Positions 10,980 to 23,035 of a DNA stretch of 64,000 nucleotides are shown here, in pieces. Origin of the DNA: Aurelia coerulea (taxonomy: Eukaryota; Cnidaria; Scyphozoa; Semaeostomeae; Ulmaridae). Within the stretch, counting starts at the first letter, position 1; each line of letters starts with the position of its first letter. The DNA is taken from contig CM076960.1 in NCBI GenBank assembly GCA_039566865.1, positions 12,686,501-12,750,500 of the forward strand. Direction: 5' to 3'. A model generated the notes under the pieces. It worked only from the letters and a program-made list of their open reading frames with translations. It did no database searches and was not told the origin of the DNA. The translations under genes were made by a program, and so were the position numbers.

Positions 10980-11490
10980 TTTAATATCTTCAAAATCTTG
11001 CACTATTTTCTTGTAAAACCTTCCTAAATGTATGTAAGGAGCAGTTTCACATGCACTGCAGCAAGAAACGAGAACTTTTTATGCAAATTCAGAGAATTAT
11101 GGGGCCATTCCATATTTTAGAGATTATGGAATGGTCCCATATTTTCAAAATATTGCACTTTTTTCTTGCAAAACCTTCCTAAATGTATGTAAGGAACAGT
11201 TTCACATGCACTGCAGCAAAAAAACGAGAACTTTTTCTGCAAGTTCAGAGAATGATGGGGCCATTCCATATTTTAGAGATTATGGAATGGTCCCATATTT
11301 TCTAAATCTTGCACTTTTTTCTTGCGAAACCTTCCTAAATGTATGTAAGGAGCAGTTTTCACATGCACTGCAGCAAAAAACGAAAGCTTTTCATAAAAAT
11401 TCAGAGAATTATGGGGCCATTCGTTGTTTTAGAGATTCTCTAAAATATGTAATGGTGCAATTTCTTCACCATCATGAAAGTTTTTCATGT
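10980..11490. repeat. 156-bp tandem repeat, about three copies
   Basis: The word TTGCAC...TTTTCTTG recurs at 10998, 11153 and 11309 (155-156 bp spacing), together with AAACCTTCCTAAATGTATG and CACATGCACTGCAGCA. A fourth copy is degenerate. Upstream lies a short GGAATGATGGAAT-rich stretch (10890-10985). The open frame across the array is a by-product of the repeat. Confidence 0.85.
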
Positions 11491-12449
11491 AAACCTTCCT
11501 GATGAGAATTTCCAGCCAATGTTGGTATATTTAGTAAAATTTCGAATCAAATTTTTAGGTGTTTTGAACCAATTCGCTATTTTATAGATCTACAGATCTA
11601 TGACCTAGTAAATTCTTTGTTTGCCTGTTGTCTGGAAGACTTCAGACTTTGGCATTCCATGCAAATTGCGTAATATTGCGATAATTACGCGTTGTTCGAT
11701 TTCTGCATCTTATCTATCCTGACATGATAACCAATGAGCCCTTTCTGTCGCTAAGCACGCATAATTGTTCCAATTTAACAGAAATAGTTAAGAATAAGAT
11801 TTATATCCCAAATTCAACATCTTTTCATAAACAAAACAAAACAGCTTGTATGACATCAACATAACATTCAATGACATTGACTCCGAGGGGCATCTTCAAA
11901 AGAGCGCACGAGATTTTCTCAGAAAAAAGGATTTTTAATTAAGGAATCTTTATCGAACAGAAAAGGGTTTTTGCCTTTGGCGTACAAAACTGTTTGAAAT
12001 GACTCTCGATTAATTGTAATTACACTGGAAGTAGGAGCTACTACCCTGATGAAAACACTACAGATATTTTTTCTATTTTTCACTCTTTTCCCTGTAAAAC
12101 AGTTCTCGTAGCGTACATAGACAGTTCTCGTACGAATTTTCGCGCATAAATGCGCCATTTCTGCAACCTTTCCAAGGAAAGTAATCAATTACGAGAGCCA
12201 AACAATATTTGGGTAACTCATCTTCGTCGACAAGAAATGCTAACACCTTGCATGCTTGGATTTCATCGTAAAGTGGATCGAGCCCAGGGAAAGGAAAGTA
12301 CACTAAAATGCCCTTTAAAATTCCCCCACATTCTTGATTGCCACATTCGTTATCTTGATTCTTGTAGCCCTCCCGTATTTGAAAACAAGTTCGGCTTATG
12401 TAAATTAGAGCAAACCTCAATTTCAGTAAAGATGTTTTATGTACGAGAA

Positions 12450-15259
12450 CAGTAGCGGAGATAGAGGGGGGCAGGGGGGCGGTGGCCCCCCCACAACGAC
12501 TCAAAAGAGGTTTGTCGGAAAATTTGTCGGAAATTTTTCTTGCTTGGAAACGACTGTCGGAAAGCTATCGGAAGATCTGAAATAAAAACTTTCATTGAAA
12601 TTGCTGCCTGTTGACAACGCAAAAGATATGTAACATTTGCTTAACACTTACTTCCTTGTTATGCGTGGGTCAGAACCTCCAAAATCAGCATAATTTTCTC
12701 TTTCGTCGGAGTACTTTCGCATTAATCAAAAAATGACAAGTGGATTTAACTACTTCACTCTTCTGGGAACAGTTTGATATTATATTCAACATATTTGAAG
12801 GATGTTCTTTGGCATATAATCCAATTCTTAAACTCGCACTTGCAACGTCGCCCATTGCTTCGTCCTATTGATTTACTCGACTTTTGAGTTGATGAATGTA
12901 TGACAGCATTTTCTGTCTACCTCGTTTGCAAATCGAAAAAATAACAGGTGAGGTTGAATAAGTTAATTCTTAGGGAATATTTTGATATTAATTATCATGA
13001 TATATTTTGAAGATTTTTGGCATATAAATTGCGTTTTGTCTCGAGCACCGAGGGCCTCTTCTCGGATGATCCGCGCTCCCCCTGCGAGGTATTATGGTGC
13101 AATATACGAGTTGTTTACCTGCGAAGTGTCTGAAAAAGCGTTCCTGTGCAGTTCTGGACAGCCGGTTTTAATCTACTTCGAAGCAAAATTGGTACAGTTT
13201 TATCTCGAAAACGTTTCTGTAGAAAAGAAATCGTGCATGTAAAAGTTTTGTGCGGAGTGGTCAGCCAGACAAGAAGCTTGAAGGTGTACAAAAGATGGCA
13301 AATGAAAGCACAAGCACAAGGCTGATCGACGAGGAAGCTAAAGCGGAACAACGTTTCTGTTGTTCGCGTTTCTTCTGTGTTTTGATATTGCAGTTCAACC
13401 ATAGACATTTCTATGATTTCAACGATGAGAATGACTCAGGTCCTCCCCAAAATTCTCCTTGATTTGCTAATAGAATCCTGCACATTTCCTCGCTGCAGAT
13501 CGTAGATGCGCTGCCATTTTTTATTTCGAAATCTGGATGAGTGGGCAGGCGCATGCCTTTGTTCTTAGATTTTCGGGCGATGTTACAAATCCTATGCTCA
13601 TCTTTTCCTATGATACTTGTAGAACTACGAGCACAACGCAATTCAGCCTGTGTTCCAGACTCTTAGCGCAATGATCAAGACTTATTTGCGCAGCACAATA
13701 TCTGAAAAGAGACTCTGATTTATAGCATGCATTTCAATCAACAGAGAAGTAGTTACTAATATTGACATCAGAGAACTGCAAAATACAGTTTATAGCAAAA
13801 ATTGAGAAAGATTTCTGCACGATAAGATTTTCACTTTTGCCTGAAAACGATGACTGATACACTTTTAAGAGAAAAGACAGGTCTCTTTTTTTTTAATGCT
13901 TCTCCAGTTGCTGCAGGATATTTGAGCAAATAATTTGCCTTTAAAACCTTTAAAACGGACTCATCGTTATAAATTACAGATGCAACATTAGACACTTAAA
14001 ATGACCAGCAGTCGAAGAAGGAAAATTTGTTAGGCTCCTAAAAGAACACCAAACTGACAAGTCGATTTAAAACCACGGGAACAAAAGGAAATACGTGGCT
14101 TTGGACATCAGACGGATGCGCCTTTTTGGAAACTGTTGACTGTTCGTTGCAATTTATTGCAGCTACCAACGCGTATGTTCTCTCCACTCACGGTTGCAGG
14201 TAAATCTCTTTTGTTTCTCATGCTCGTGTACAGGGCTTAAAAAACGAAGTAGCATGGTAGCAGCGCTCCGAGGGAAGTAACTGAAATGCTTAAATTTCTC
14301 AGGAAGGAATAAGGGAAAAGGGAAAATGGACAGATAGAAGAAGAAAAAGGTATACGATTGGGCGGTATACAGGGAAAGGAAAGTGTGTGAGAAGAAACGA
14401 TGGTGTGCTTAGCTTGCTAACTCTTTTGATTTTGAGTCCTGCTCAAAGGTCAGAGATGCAAAATCGCTACACACCCACAAACCTGGTTTGGTGGAAGTTT
14501 TGAGCAAAATATCGAGGAAGGTTATTTCAAAAGATAAGAATATGGGAAAATTCAATTTGCAAGGCAGGAAGAGTCCAAGCCAATGTAAAGGTTGATGTCC
14601 CAAAAATTTTCTAACTGACGTTGATAACAGGAGAAATACCACAAAATTGTAATATTTCCCATTTTTGCATTAGCAAACATTGGATCGAGAGAGACATTCT
14701 GAGCCAAGCTAGGTAGTGTTTCTACTAAAAAATTTTTTGAAGATGGTGGTGGTTCATATAAAGCTATTACAAATTGTTCGAAGTTGCCACTCTAGCATTG
14801 GTAAAAATGAGATCAGGAGAGCTGTTCTAAGCCAAAGTAAAAGATGCGCCCTCAAAAATTTTCCCAGGGGTAAAAGACCCCTAATTTCAATGTCCCTAGT
14901 TAATCTAAACTGGCTACGCCAATGGAAAATTCACTGAAATTCTTGAAAAAATCATCAATAATCGTTATGGATAAAGCTTTAACTGGGTGTGCGAACCACC
15001 TTTATCGGGCAAAAAAATGCCCTCAATCGCGCAAAATTTATGGTAAACAATGGAATTTGAGTGGGGCAGCCCCCATAGATTTGTTCTTTCCGTACGCTTA
15101 TGGGAGTGCACATCCCGTCAGCAAAATATGGCAAATTATACCAGGTACCACCCCCCTAGGTGCCAAACACAGGCAACTTATACCCCAACTTACCATGCTC
15201 GCCTGTCGGATCATTAATGGGCTTTGCCCCCCCACCGAAAATTCCTAGCTACGCCTCTG
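12450..15259. mobile_element. hAT-like element 1 inside the outer foldback
   Basis: Ends CAGTAGCGGAG (left) and CTACGCCTCTG (right) are inverted, and both sides are flanked by TACGAGAA (12442-12449 and 15260-15267), an exact 8-bp target duplication as made by hAT transposases. G/C tracts with GGCCCCCCC and GCCCCCCC lie just inside both ends. No BED finger or hAT dimerisation domain was seen, so the 2.8-kb element looks non-autonomous. It contains a short LINE relic at 13208-13345. Confidence 0.8.
13208..13345 (+). pseudogene. short LINE ORF2 relic inside hAT-like element 1
   Basis: The stretch can be read as RACKSFVRSGQPDKKLEGVQ followed by KMANES and EEAKAEQ. It matches, at both nucleotide and protein level, the linker between endonuclease and reverse transcriptase of the LINE at 50.0-53.1 kb (AYKSFVRSGRPVDKLEGIQK). 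Nothing of that LINE is recognisable on either side, so only about 140 bp survive. Confidence 0.7.
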
Positions 15260-15329
15260 TACGAGAACTGTTTTACAGGGAAAAGAGTGAAAAATAGAAA
15301 AAATATTTGTAGTGCTTTCATCAGGGCAG

Positions 15330-15385
15330 TACCCTGGGTACCAGCCTCTCTAACGTTAAAAATAGAGAGGCTGGTACCCAGGGTA
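15330..15385. mobile_element. 56-bp palindromic micro-element with 9-bp target duplication
   Basis: TACCCTGGGTACCAGCC and its perfect inverse bound a 56-bp sequence with 23-bp inverted repeats and a roughly 10-bp centre (ACGTTAAAAA). TCAGGGCAG occurs immediately on both sides (15321-15329, 15386-15394). The uninterrupted left arm of the outer foldback (about 12033-12042) has a single uninterrupted CTACCCTGATG-type site, so this is a genuine small insertion. Confidence 0.8.
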
Positions 15386-15741
15386 TCAGGGCAGTAGCTC
15401 CTACTTCCAGTGTAATTACAATCAATCGAGGGGCATTTCAAACAATTTTGTACGCCAAGCCAAAGGCAAAAACCCTTTTCTGTTCGATAAAGATTCCTTA
15501 ATTAAAAATCCTTTTTTCGGCCATTTGTATTCACCGGCATTGGAATACTGGCATCGGCATTGGAACTGGCATTGGCATTGCAATTGGCATCGATTATGGC
15601 ATAAGTCCACAAGTACTATGACGCAGGCAAAACTAACCAGGGGGTGCGCAACAGCGATTTGCGCGAGTCTCTATGCATTTATTCCCAATTATCTAACGTT
15701 AATGGATTTGAGCATTATGAATGAGGATTACTGATATTATA

Positions 15742-17098
15742 GATCTAGTCTAAAACACCACACAGATGAACACAGATGAACACAGGTGAACACAGGTGAA
15801 CACAGATGAACACAGGTGAACACAGGTGAACACAGGTGAATACAAGTGAATACGGATGAGCACCGGCCAAAATGAAGATACTAGTAGGAACAAGAAAGAA
15901 CACAAGTTGCGAGTCTTTCAGAAAAATAACAGGTCAAGAATGAATAACTAGAATAAATACATGTAGATTTAACATGTATTATTGCAATAATTCATATGAA
16001 TTTAGAAAACGAGATTGATGATCAGGGACGCCGGAGCGATGGTAGGGCAAGGGGGGCGACTAGGAACGTAAGGGCGATCAAGACCGAAGGCGAGCAAAGC
16101 AAGCCTAAAAATTGGGGGGTCCGGGGGTACTCCCCCGGGAAAATTTTTGTGGCCACGCCCTTCAGATTGGCTTAAAATGCTATTAAAAATGTTTTAACGA
16201 ACATTAATCATATTCTTTCATGAAATTTTTCGGCTATTTCTCACTCCGAATCGCATAAACTCGCATATTGCTTATTTTGAAGTTGCAATTGCCACTTATT
16301 TTTCGTTACTGTTGTGTTTCTGATAAAGGAATGAAGCTATGGCGGCTTTTCTATCAAGTTTCAAAGTGACTTATTGTTTTTCATTGAAAGGGCACTTTTG
16401 CCCCCCTTGCCCCCGTTAGGAAAGGGCAGGAGGGGCGCTTGCCCCCCCGCGCCCCCCCTCTCCGGCGTTCCTGTTGATGATCAGTTGAATCGCAGAAATG
16501 TGGGCAAGTTTTGTATCTTATTCCATGTCAAGAAGCTGTATGGTATACTGTAAAAAGCTCCGGCCCTAGGGGCTTATCATTTATCCCAAACCAGATAAAA
16601 AGTAACATGCAAACTTGTTTAGCTAAATAGATGGAAACGTCTTTGGTAGTCTCTGGAATTTTATATAAGTGGGGCAGGGGGCTAGAGAGTGGGGCTTATT
16701 TGACATAATGTCTGAAGGCGCTTTTGCGGTTTTTCTAAAATATTTTGGCAGTTTTACGGTTTCTGAAACCCCCATACAACCCCCACTTGTACACCTGTAG
16801 CTTGGCTGCACCACTGCGATGAAGATTTTTGAATAGTGAATGAAAGAAGAAACTTGGAGCCCATTTGCTAAGGACTCATTCATTCAGCAGTGACTTGTGT
16901 TCATTTTTGTTCTTACTAGTATTTTCATTTTGGCCGGTGCTCATCCGTATTCACTTGTATTCACCTGTATTCACATGTGTTCATCTGTGTTCACCTGTGT
17001 TCATCTGTGTTCACCTGTGTTCATTTGTGTTCACCTGCGTTCACCTGTGTTCATTTGTGTTCACCTGTGTTCATCTGTGTGGTGTTTTAGACTAGATC
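15742..17098. mobile_element. MULE-like element B, inserted in element A
   Basis: Inverted ends GATCTAGTCTAAAACACC / GGTGTTTTAGACTAGATC are flanked by an exact 9-bp duplication GATATTATA (15733-15741, 17099-17107). Just inside both ends lie tandem 12-bp units (GAACACAGRTGA) at 15757-15850, inverted at about 16960-17080, a typical subterminal-repeat layout. Arms extend to about 15916 and from about 16881. It hosts hAT-like element 2. Confidence 0.85.
16023..16473. mobile_element. hAT-like element 2, innermost insertion
   Basis: Ends CAGGGACGCCGGAG / CTCCGGCGTTCCTG are inverted and flanked by an exact 8-bp duplication TTGATGAT (16015-16022, 16474-16481). At 451 bp it is a non-coding MITE with G- and C-rich subterminal tracts. 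Confidence 0.85.
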
Positions 17099-18229
17099 GA
17101 TATTATACGGAGAGTTTTAAATCCTATAAGAGCATACCTGAATTGATTAATTACGCTTTTATAGGAACACTTTCAACTGAGCTAAAATTAAATTAGATTT
17201 CTGACTTTACCCCGGCTGGAGCGGTACACGACTTGTTTTCAGAAATGTACCCTCTTCTAATTACCGAAACTTGCCTTGTTACCCAGATTTATGAAGAATT
17301 TTTTCGGAAAACTCCACATTTGTAACTATTTTTGCAACTTTCAGCGAAACGCCACTAATAAATGGAAAATCTGCCGAAAATGACCCTTGTTTAGAGAATG
17401 TTGTTCAAAGAAAGTTGGGCCCAAGAACCCACCCATATGGGCGGCACATACCCTTACCCTGAACATGTTATGTACCCCCCTCCCGGGGATTTACGTTAAA
17501 GACAGATCAGAGCTCTTCATAATTAAAAGTTTATCAGAGCTTGAAGTTTTGAACCTTGAATATCTTTGAATCTCTTGAACTTATACTTAATATGAGAGTA
17601 AAAGTTGTTAGTTTGATCGTGAAGTTACGCATAATTCGTTGACTTATTACCCTTATTGAGACTGCTCTGGTTCAACTTCAAAAGTTTGGTTCATTTCAAG
17701 AATCATCATTGCTGAAAAATAAAATTGATGGCAGCATATTTTACAATCTAAAACACACTCTCGAATGACCTGTAATATGAAAATCTTAAAACCTTAGAAT
17801 CTTAAAACCCGAAAACTAACATAAAAGCATCAAGCCCTCAGTCCTGGGGGCAAAAATTGGCCAAACCTGCAACCCATCAAAGCCCAAAGCCCTAAGCCCT
17901 TTCACAGTATGAGGAGAATTGTCTTTAGCAGTTATTGAATTGACAGAGTTTGTTCACTGCATTGATTTACTCGTACAAATTACTGTCACGGACCCCCTGG
18001 CTAGTTTTGCATGCGTCATAGTACTTATGCAATATCAATGCCAGTTCCAATGCCGATGCCAGTATTCCAATGCCGGTGAATACAAATGGCCCCTTTTTTC
18101 TGAGAAAATCTCGTGCGCTCTTTTGAAGATGCTCCCCGGAGTCAATGTCATTGAATGTTACGTTGATATCATACAAGCTGTTTTGTTTTGTTTATGAAAA
18201 GATGTTGAATTTGGGATATAAATCTTATT

Positions 18230-20470
18230 GTGCAAGATAGAGCGGGCGTGCATGCAATCAAAACAAACACTTGGCCTTTCGGTAGAGCGAACACGAATCA
18301 ATTTCGTTCCGTTCAAATGAGCAAAATTAAGCTGATTTGCATGATTGTTATGTTTATTGTCCTTATTGATTTGAACTGAGTAAGTTACACAATAACTGAT
18401 GGAAATATTGCTGAATATTTCAATGATTAACCAACATTGTTTAAACCCTTTATTCACAAAAAGCGTTCTGTTGTGTTCACGTTACATCGAAATACAGTCC
18501 TTTTGAAGACAAACATGGCCTGGTCTTCTCTGTCGCAAATAAAGCTTGGAATTCGATCGTCATGATATGGCCAACATGCTAGCAAATCTATAGATTGTGC
18601 CTTTTTAGACCACCAAAATTTGGGATTCATTCGTAGATAAAGCACCTTTATATTTGAAGCACCAAGGTTTGAATTTGAACTTACTTGTTTTGCTCTCATT
18701 CATCCAGAACTTATATCAACTCGGAAAAATACACAACAGGTCAATTTGCTCCCCTTTTTGGTCTTTCAAGCTTACTGCCAGTGCCAGACACCTATTTCTA
18801 ATAAATACACAAAACGTAAAACGCTGAAAACATAACATGGGGTTTTTTCGTTTTTTATGCGCACGCACACTCGGTTTGAAGCAGAGGCATCTTATCTTTT
18901 GCGAGCCTGATACATCGAGGCAAGGCAAAGGCAAATTGTCATACTTGTAAGGGCAGTACTAGACTCACTACACAAGTCCTTCAATGCTTTTCTAGAAAAA
19001 TAGTGAAATTCGTTGATTAGTTTTGCAATCAGAAATCTGTCAATTAATCCAGTTCGATCTAACACTTTTTGTTAGAATGATTTTCCAGGAATAACAAAAC
19101 TTGAAAGGTACCTCAACTTCCAACATTGCCTCTGATAACTGCTACTAGTAGAGTTTCTTAATTTCTTGGAAGGGCCTTTGTTTCTTATGAGAATAAGAAT
19201 GCACTCTTCACAAACTGGTTTTGAAATGATTTGAACTGATTTTTCAACAGATTTTGATTGCCCCTGAAATTTTAGGTGTACATTCTTGAGGATACTAGAA
19301 TTACTGTCCAAAAAATCATGAAATATGTCAAATTTGCTCATGTTGGTCAAAATTTTTTCTGGTGACCCTTGACCTACTCCAAAACATCTTTTTCTACCAA
19401 TAGAATTTTATTGAAAATAAAACCATCATTCTGCACAGATACACACACAAATAAAAACAGAAAAATTCAGTGAAAGCAACTTGAAAACACCTCTCAGAAT
19501 TAAAATACAGTTATCTAACTAAAGATATCCTGCAATAATACTGTGTACTTCTGCAAATGATGCTAAAAATGTTCATGAAATGTTCTTTCTTTTAAACCTC
19601 TCAGTGATGTAGAAACCAGGAGGCACTGGGGGCACATGCCACCCTTTCTTGAGATTTTGCAATAAACAAAAGAGTGCCTTTTCACTTTAGGAAGTGTCTC
19701 TTTAGCTTGATGAAAAACTCCCTTGATGTGCTGTGCCCCCCAAGTTCAAGATGCATCCTACAGCCCTGAAATATCTTAACTGCAACTGTTAACATCTGCT
19801 GTATAGTCCAGTGCTGTTTTTACATCTCTATGCCATCTATGTATAAAAGCTAACCAAGTTGGATGGGTCAAGGATATGCAAGCAAAATATCACTTCATAT
19901 GTTCTGTGCATTGAAGGTGCATGAATCTGCAAGACAAAAGAATAAGCCATTTTGCAAACAATTGTCACCCTTTTCACATTAATACCTATTCAGGGATGCC
20001 AAAAGTTAGTTGGACAATGCAAAACAATAGAAAATAACATAGTCAGGTCATTTCTCAGATGGCAGCAAGGGCAGTCACCCCTATGCCCCCTTTCCAGCAT
20101 TCCTGACCCCCTTCATATAAAGTGGAATTAAAACTACAATGACACATTGCCCTCAGCAATGCATCAAGCAATTTGCACATGTTTTTGCATCAAATAGGAA
20201 TGTGGGTAAATTTCTGACTGTTAATTTGAGGATTCGTTACTTCTTGCATTTTGTCTAAAAAGACGTAAATAGTTGGATTGTATTGTAAATCTTATGACAT
20301 TAAGTACAAAAATCCCCTTGTACACGATGTATCGGGTACTGAAGTAGCTGCTTCTCATAACACATGACATGCAGCACTTTCCCCGTATGTGATTGTTAAA
20401 GGACAAAGCTTTTCCTTGCCCAAATCGTTGACGATGTAAACAAAACCTTCCCCTAAAAAGATGAATATTG
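18230..20470. other. unassigned AT-rich region
   Basis: Only short open frames without family resemblance were seen. No terminal-repeat pairs or splice-bounded exon could be supported. Confidence 0.4.
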
Positions 20471-20970
20471 ACGTTTAACGCAAAAAACAGTGCATATACC
20501 GACACTGGCATACTGTTACTGAAGACATTGCAAGTGCACTGGCAAAGTTTGGTGATGTGGCACGGTGCCGATTTGGAGAAATAAATGCCTCAAAATTGGC
20601 AATTTCAGATGACGACCGTAGAACCATTTTAGACTGCAGTTTGATAAATAACATTTTACCTGCCTTTCCGACCACTCACGAATGTGAGCTTCTGGATATC
20701 AATTGTCCATAGGTAGTTTTATCAACATAAACAAATGCCAGACTTCCAGCTTGAGTATTTCAGTACAAACAAAATATGGAAGAAATGGTTCCTTCTGCTA
20801 CTTACCTAACATGGTTCTAGAGTAGTGTCCAAAAAACCTAGAATAACGTCGCAACGCAAAAAACAGTGAATAACCCACCTGATAGGTCATGTTCCTGACA
20901 TCCTTGGCAAGGACTCCTGTAAAGTTCTTGATGTGGCACGGTGTAGTTTTGGAGAAATATCCTCTTTCAT
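20470..20970. repeat. diverged tandem duplication, about 375 bp apart
   Basis: CGCAAAAAACAGTG at about 20479 and 20857 opens two stretches that share GATGTGGCACGGTG and TTTGGAGAAATA near their ends. The first copy has an open plus-strand frame (about 20474-20713, with FGDVARCRFGEI) without a start codon. The second has an early stop. This could be a duplicated exon or part of a repeat family; I do not recognise the protein. Confidence 0.5.
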
Positions 20971-21288
20971 CAACAGGAATCTGCGTACGAATTAGGCCAT
21001 TTTTTCATGGCCACAAGGAGTCTTCGAACAGTGCTTTTTAATCCGAAAATTTCGTCGATTGATGTCTCCCGATGTTCGCCAACCTTTCTTCCATCAAAAT
21101 CAAATAGTGGATTTAACTGCGAACGGATGAGCTCACGCTAGAATGCAGAAGCCGATGCACGACCTATCTAGGCCAGTTGTCTCGCTCGTTTTGAAATCTA
21201 GCTGCGAGACTGGTGATTTTGAGTGGTCAGCGGTTTGTGAAACGAAATGTCACTGTGTTTGAAAACATGAAACTTGCCAACCTCGTTC

Positions 21289-21340
21289 CCAGGGTGTTCT
21301 GACGTCATAAGCTGATCGCGAAGCCGAATGAACACCCTGG
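21289..21340. repeat. short hairpin CCCAGGGTGTTC / GAACACCCTGG
   Basis: Twelve-base inverted repeats separated by about 27 bp that contain TGACGTCA-like sequence. It may be the core of a decayed MITE; no target duplication was seen. Confidence 0.5.
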
Positions 21341-22303
21341 TACACTTGGCATCAATCTTGCCAATATATGGCAAGATGCGCCCCATTATGGATTTGCAGT
21401 TTGCTAGGCAACGATAATCGACGAAAAATGGTCGTTGCTCTAGCGCTAATTCTGAAGTATATAAATTGAGAAATTAAAAACAAACACCTTGAGGACCCTA
21501 TTTTAGCCCTTTTTAAGGTATTTAATCATTAATCCAGGGTTAGCAAGTGCATTTAGTAGGAAAACGAGCACGATCCATTTGGGTGGAAAAAGGGCCTAAG
21601 TTGAAACTTTCGAGAATTTCCCCCACAGCTTTGAAAATAGAATGGCTCGTTATTCGGCGAATTTTAGAGATAAATTGGAGATTAAAAGTGTTTTAGTGAA
21701 AGAATACAGTTTTCCGTCGAATTTTGATATGCCGCGGCCGTTTACTCCTCGCAAAACTGAGTTACGGCGTAAAATGGGGTAGGCCGAAATTATTCCCCAT
21801 TTTTGGGGGGCGCGCGCTCCGCTTCTGGGGGCAATATTGAACCCCAAATTACGTTATTAGACCTTCAGACGAATGGTCTCTTGAAAATTTTTTTCTGTTT
21901 TGAAATCGGGCTTGTAACCATGGAGCATCGACTCCAAACGTAACCTCAGGTCGGAAAATCGCAACATTTATTTTTCAACCCCCTGTTATGACGTCATAAT
22001 GAGCCCAACATTTCCTGAAACTCCGAAATTCGGATGCGCCGTGGTCCATTACCCCTCTTAAACTCCTCACTTGCCCCATACACCCCATTGATTTTGTGAA
22101 ATTACCGATTCAATAAAGGCCATTTTTGAATGGGAGCAAGTTATAATCTGATTTTACTATTGTTTTCGAATAGCCAATCAAATTGCCGAACGGCCTCTTG
22201 TATCCCAGAGTAGAGGTAGAGCAACGAACTCACTCTGGGGACGAGATTGGAAACTTGCTGCTGTGCGGTAGCCATCTTACTTTCTGATAATCAGAAAGTC
22301 GAA

Positions 22304-23005
22304 CTTGTTGGGGAGATGAGATCGGGTTTGTTCGCGGAAATTAAATGTTCCCCCGTGCATACAGTAGATACGCATGCGTATTAGCAATTTTAACATCGAT
22401 ACGTTGCAGCCCCCGTCTATTATCCACAACAAACCATTACGACTGCTGATTTCTTTTGCTGTAACGGCAGGTTGGCGAAGTGGTATCTCGAGCTTCTCAC
22501 ACGCCGGCAACCCGAGTTCGAATCCTTTTGGGAGTAACTGTCTATTTAATAATTTTTTTCTTCACGTCCCTGCTTGTTCTGCTAGTGCAATCTGGTATGA
22601 ACATCATATTTTGAGCAAGCAACGGGCTTTAAACCAAAACCAACCCCACGTTTAGGCTAATTGGATAAGAGCAAAGAGGCATCGCACCACTTGGACCGAC
22701 GGGTATTTGTCTCACGACACAAGCACTCTACAGCATACTGTGTCGAGCTGTGCGCTGTTGTTTCCCTGCTTACCCATGATAACAACGAGTGAAGATTGCC
22801 GTGAAGTGTCGGAGTGTCCTAATTTTGCGGGAAACTCTCCGTAATTTTTATTTTCCTTGTTATTCCTTGTTAGAACTCTAGTAGCAATTCAAAACCTAAC
22901 TGTAATACGCATGCGCATCTACCGCAAGAACCAGATAGCTCTGTGAACAAACCACTTACGCTTTTGTTCTACACAATAGAATCGAGACCTCGTCTCCCCA
23001 ACAAG
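22304..23005. mobile_element. inverted-repeat element with CTTGTTGGGGAGATGAG ends, copy 1
   Basis: CTTGTTGGGGAGATGAG at the left is inverted as CTCGTCTCCCCAACAAG at the right. A second pair inside (GTAGATACGCATGCGTATTA and its inverse near 22900-22920) continues the arm homology. No target duplication is clear. Confidence 0.55.
22468..22540 (+). other. degraded tRNA-Val(CAC)-like sequence
   Basis: GTTGGCGAAGTGG (box A) and GAGTTCGAATCC (box B) occur at tRNA spacing, with CTTCTCACACGCC in the anticodon-arm position, reminiscent of tRNA-Val with anticodon CAC. The T stem does not pair and the acceptor stem is weak, so this is a tRNA relic or SINE head, not a working gene. It lies inside the surrounding inverted-repeat element. 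Confidence 0.4.
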
Positions 23006-23035
23006 AACGTCGGCGTGCAAAGGCTCTATCTTGCA

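Larger units (their letters stand above)
15519..18091. mobile_element. MULE-like element A, inserted in the right arm of the outer foldback
   Basis: Terminal inverted repeats of more than 55 bp (GGCCATTTGTATTCACCGGC ..., carrying TTGGAATACTGGCATCGGCA) are flanked by an exact 9-bp duplication CCTTTTTTC at 15510-15518 and 18092-18100. A 9-bp duplication and long inverted repeats fit Mutator-like or foldback transposons. No transposase was recognised. It hosts MULE-like element B. Confidence 0.8.
11793..18229. mobile_element. outer foldback element, interrupted by later insertions
   Basis: The left arm at 11793-12112 (AATAAGATTTATATCCC ... CCCTGTAAAACAGTTCTCGTA) reappears inverted on the right in two pieces: 15260-15509 and 18101-18229. 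Each break in the right arm is occupied by an element with its own target duplication, so the arms were once continuous. The loop region 12135-12441 carries a minus-strand open frame of about 100 codons without recognisable family. No terminal target duplication was found, so the outer boundary is approximate. Confidence 0.75.

Noticed and set aside
12073..12504. 143-codon minus-strand frame in the loop of the outer foldback as a gene
   Set aside because: Its ends are made of foldback-arm and hAT sequence and the middle shows no family resemblance. It could be captured DNA but cannot be supported.
16865..17196. Repetitive VHLCSPVF-type peptide
   Set aside because: It is the 12-bp subterminal repeat of MULE-like element B read in frame.
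22468..22540. Functional tRNA-Val gene
   Set aside because: Box A, box B and a CAC-like anticodon are present but the T and acceptor stems do not pair.
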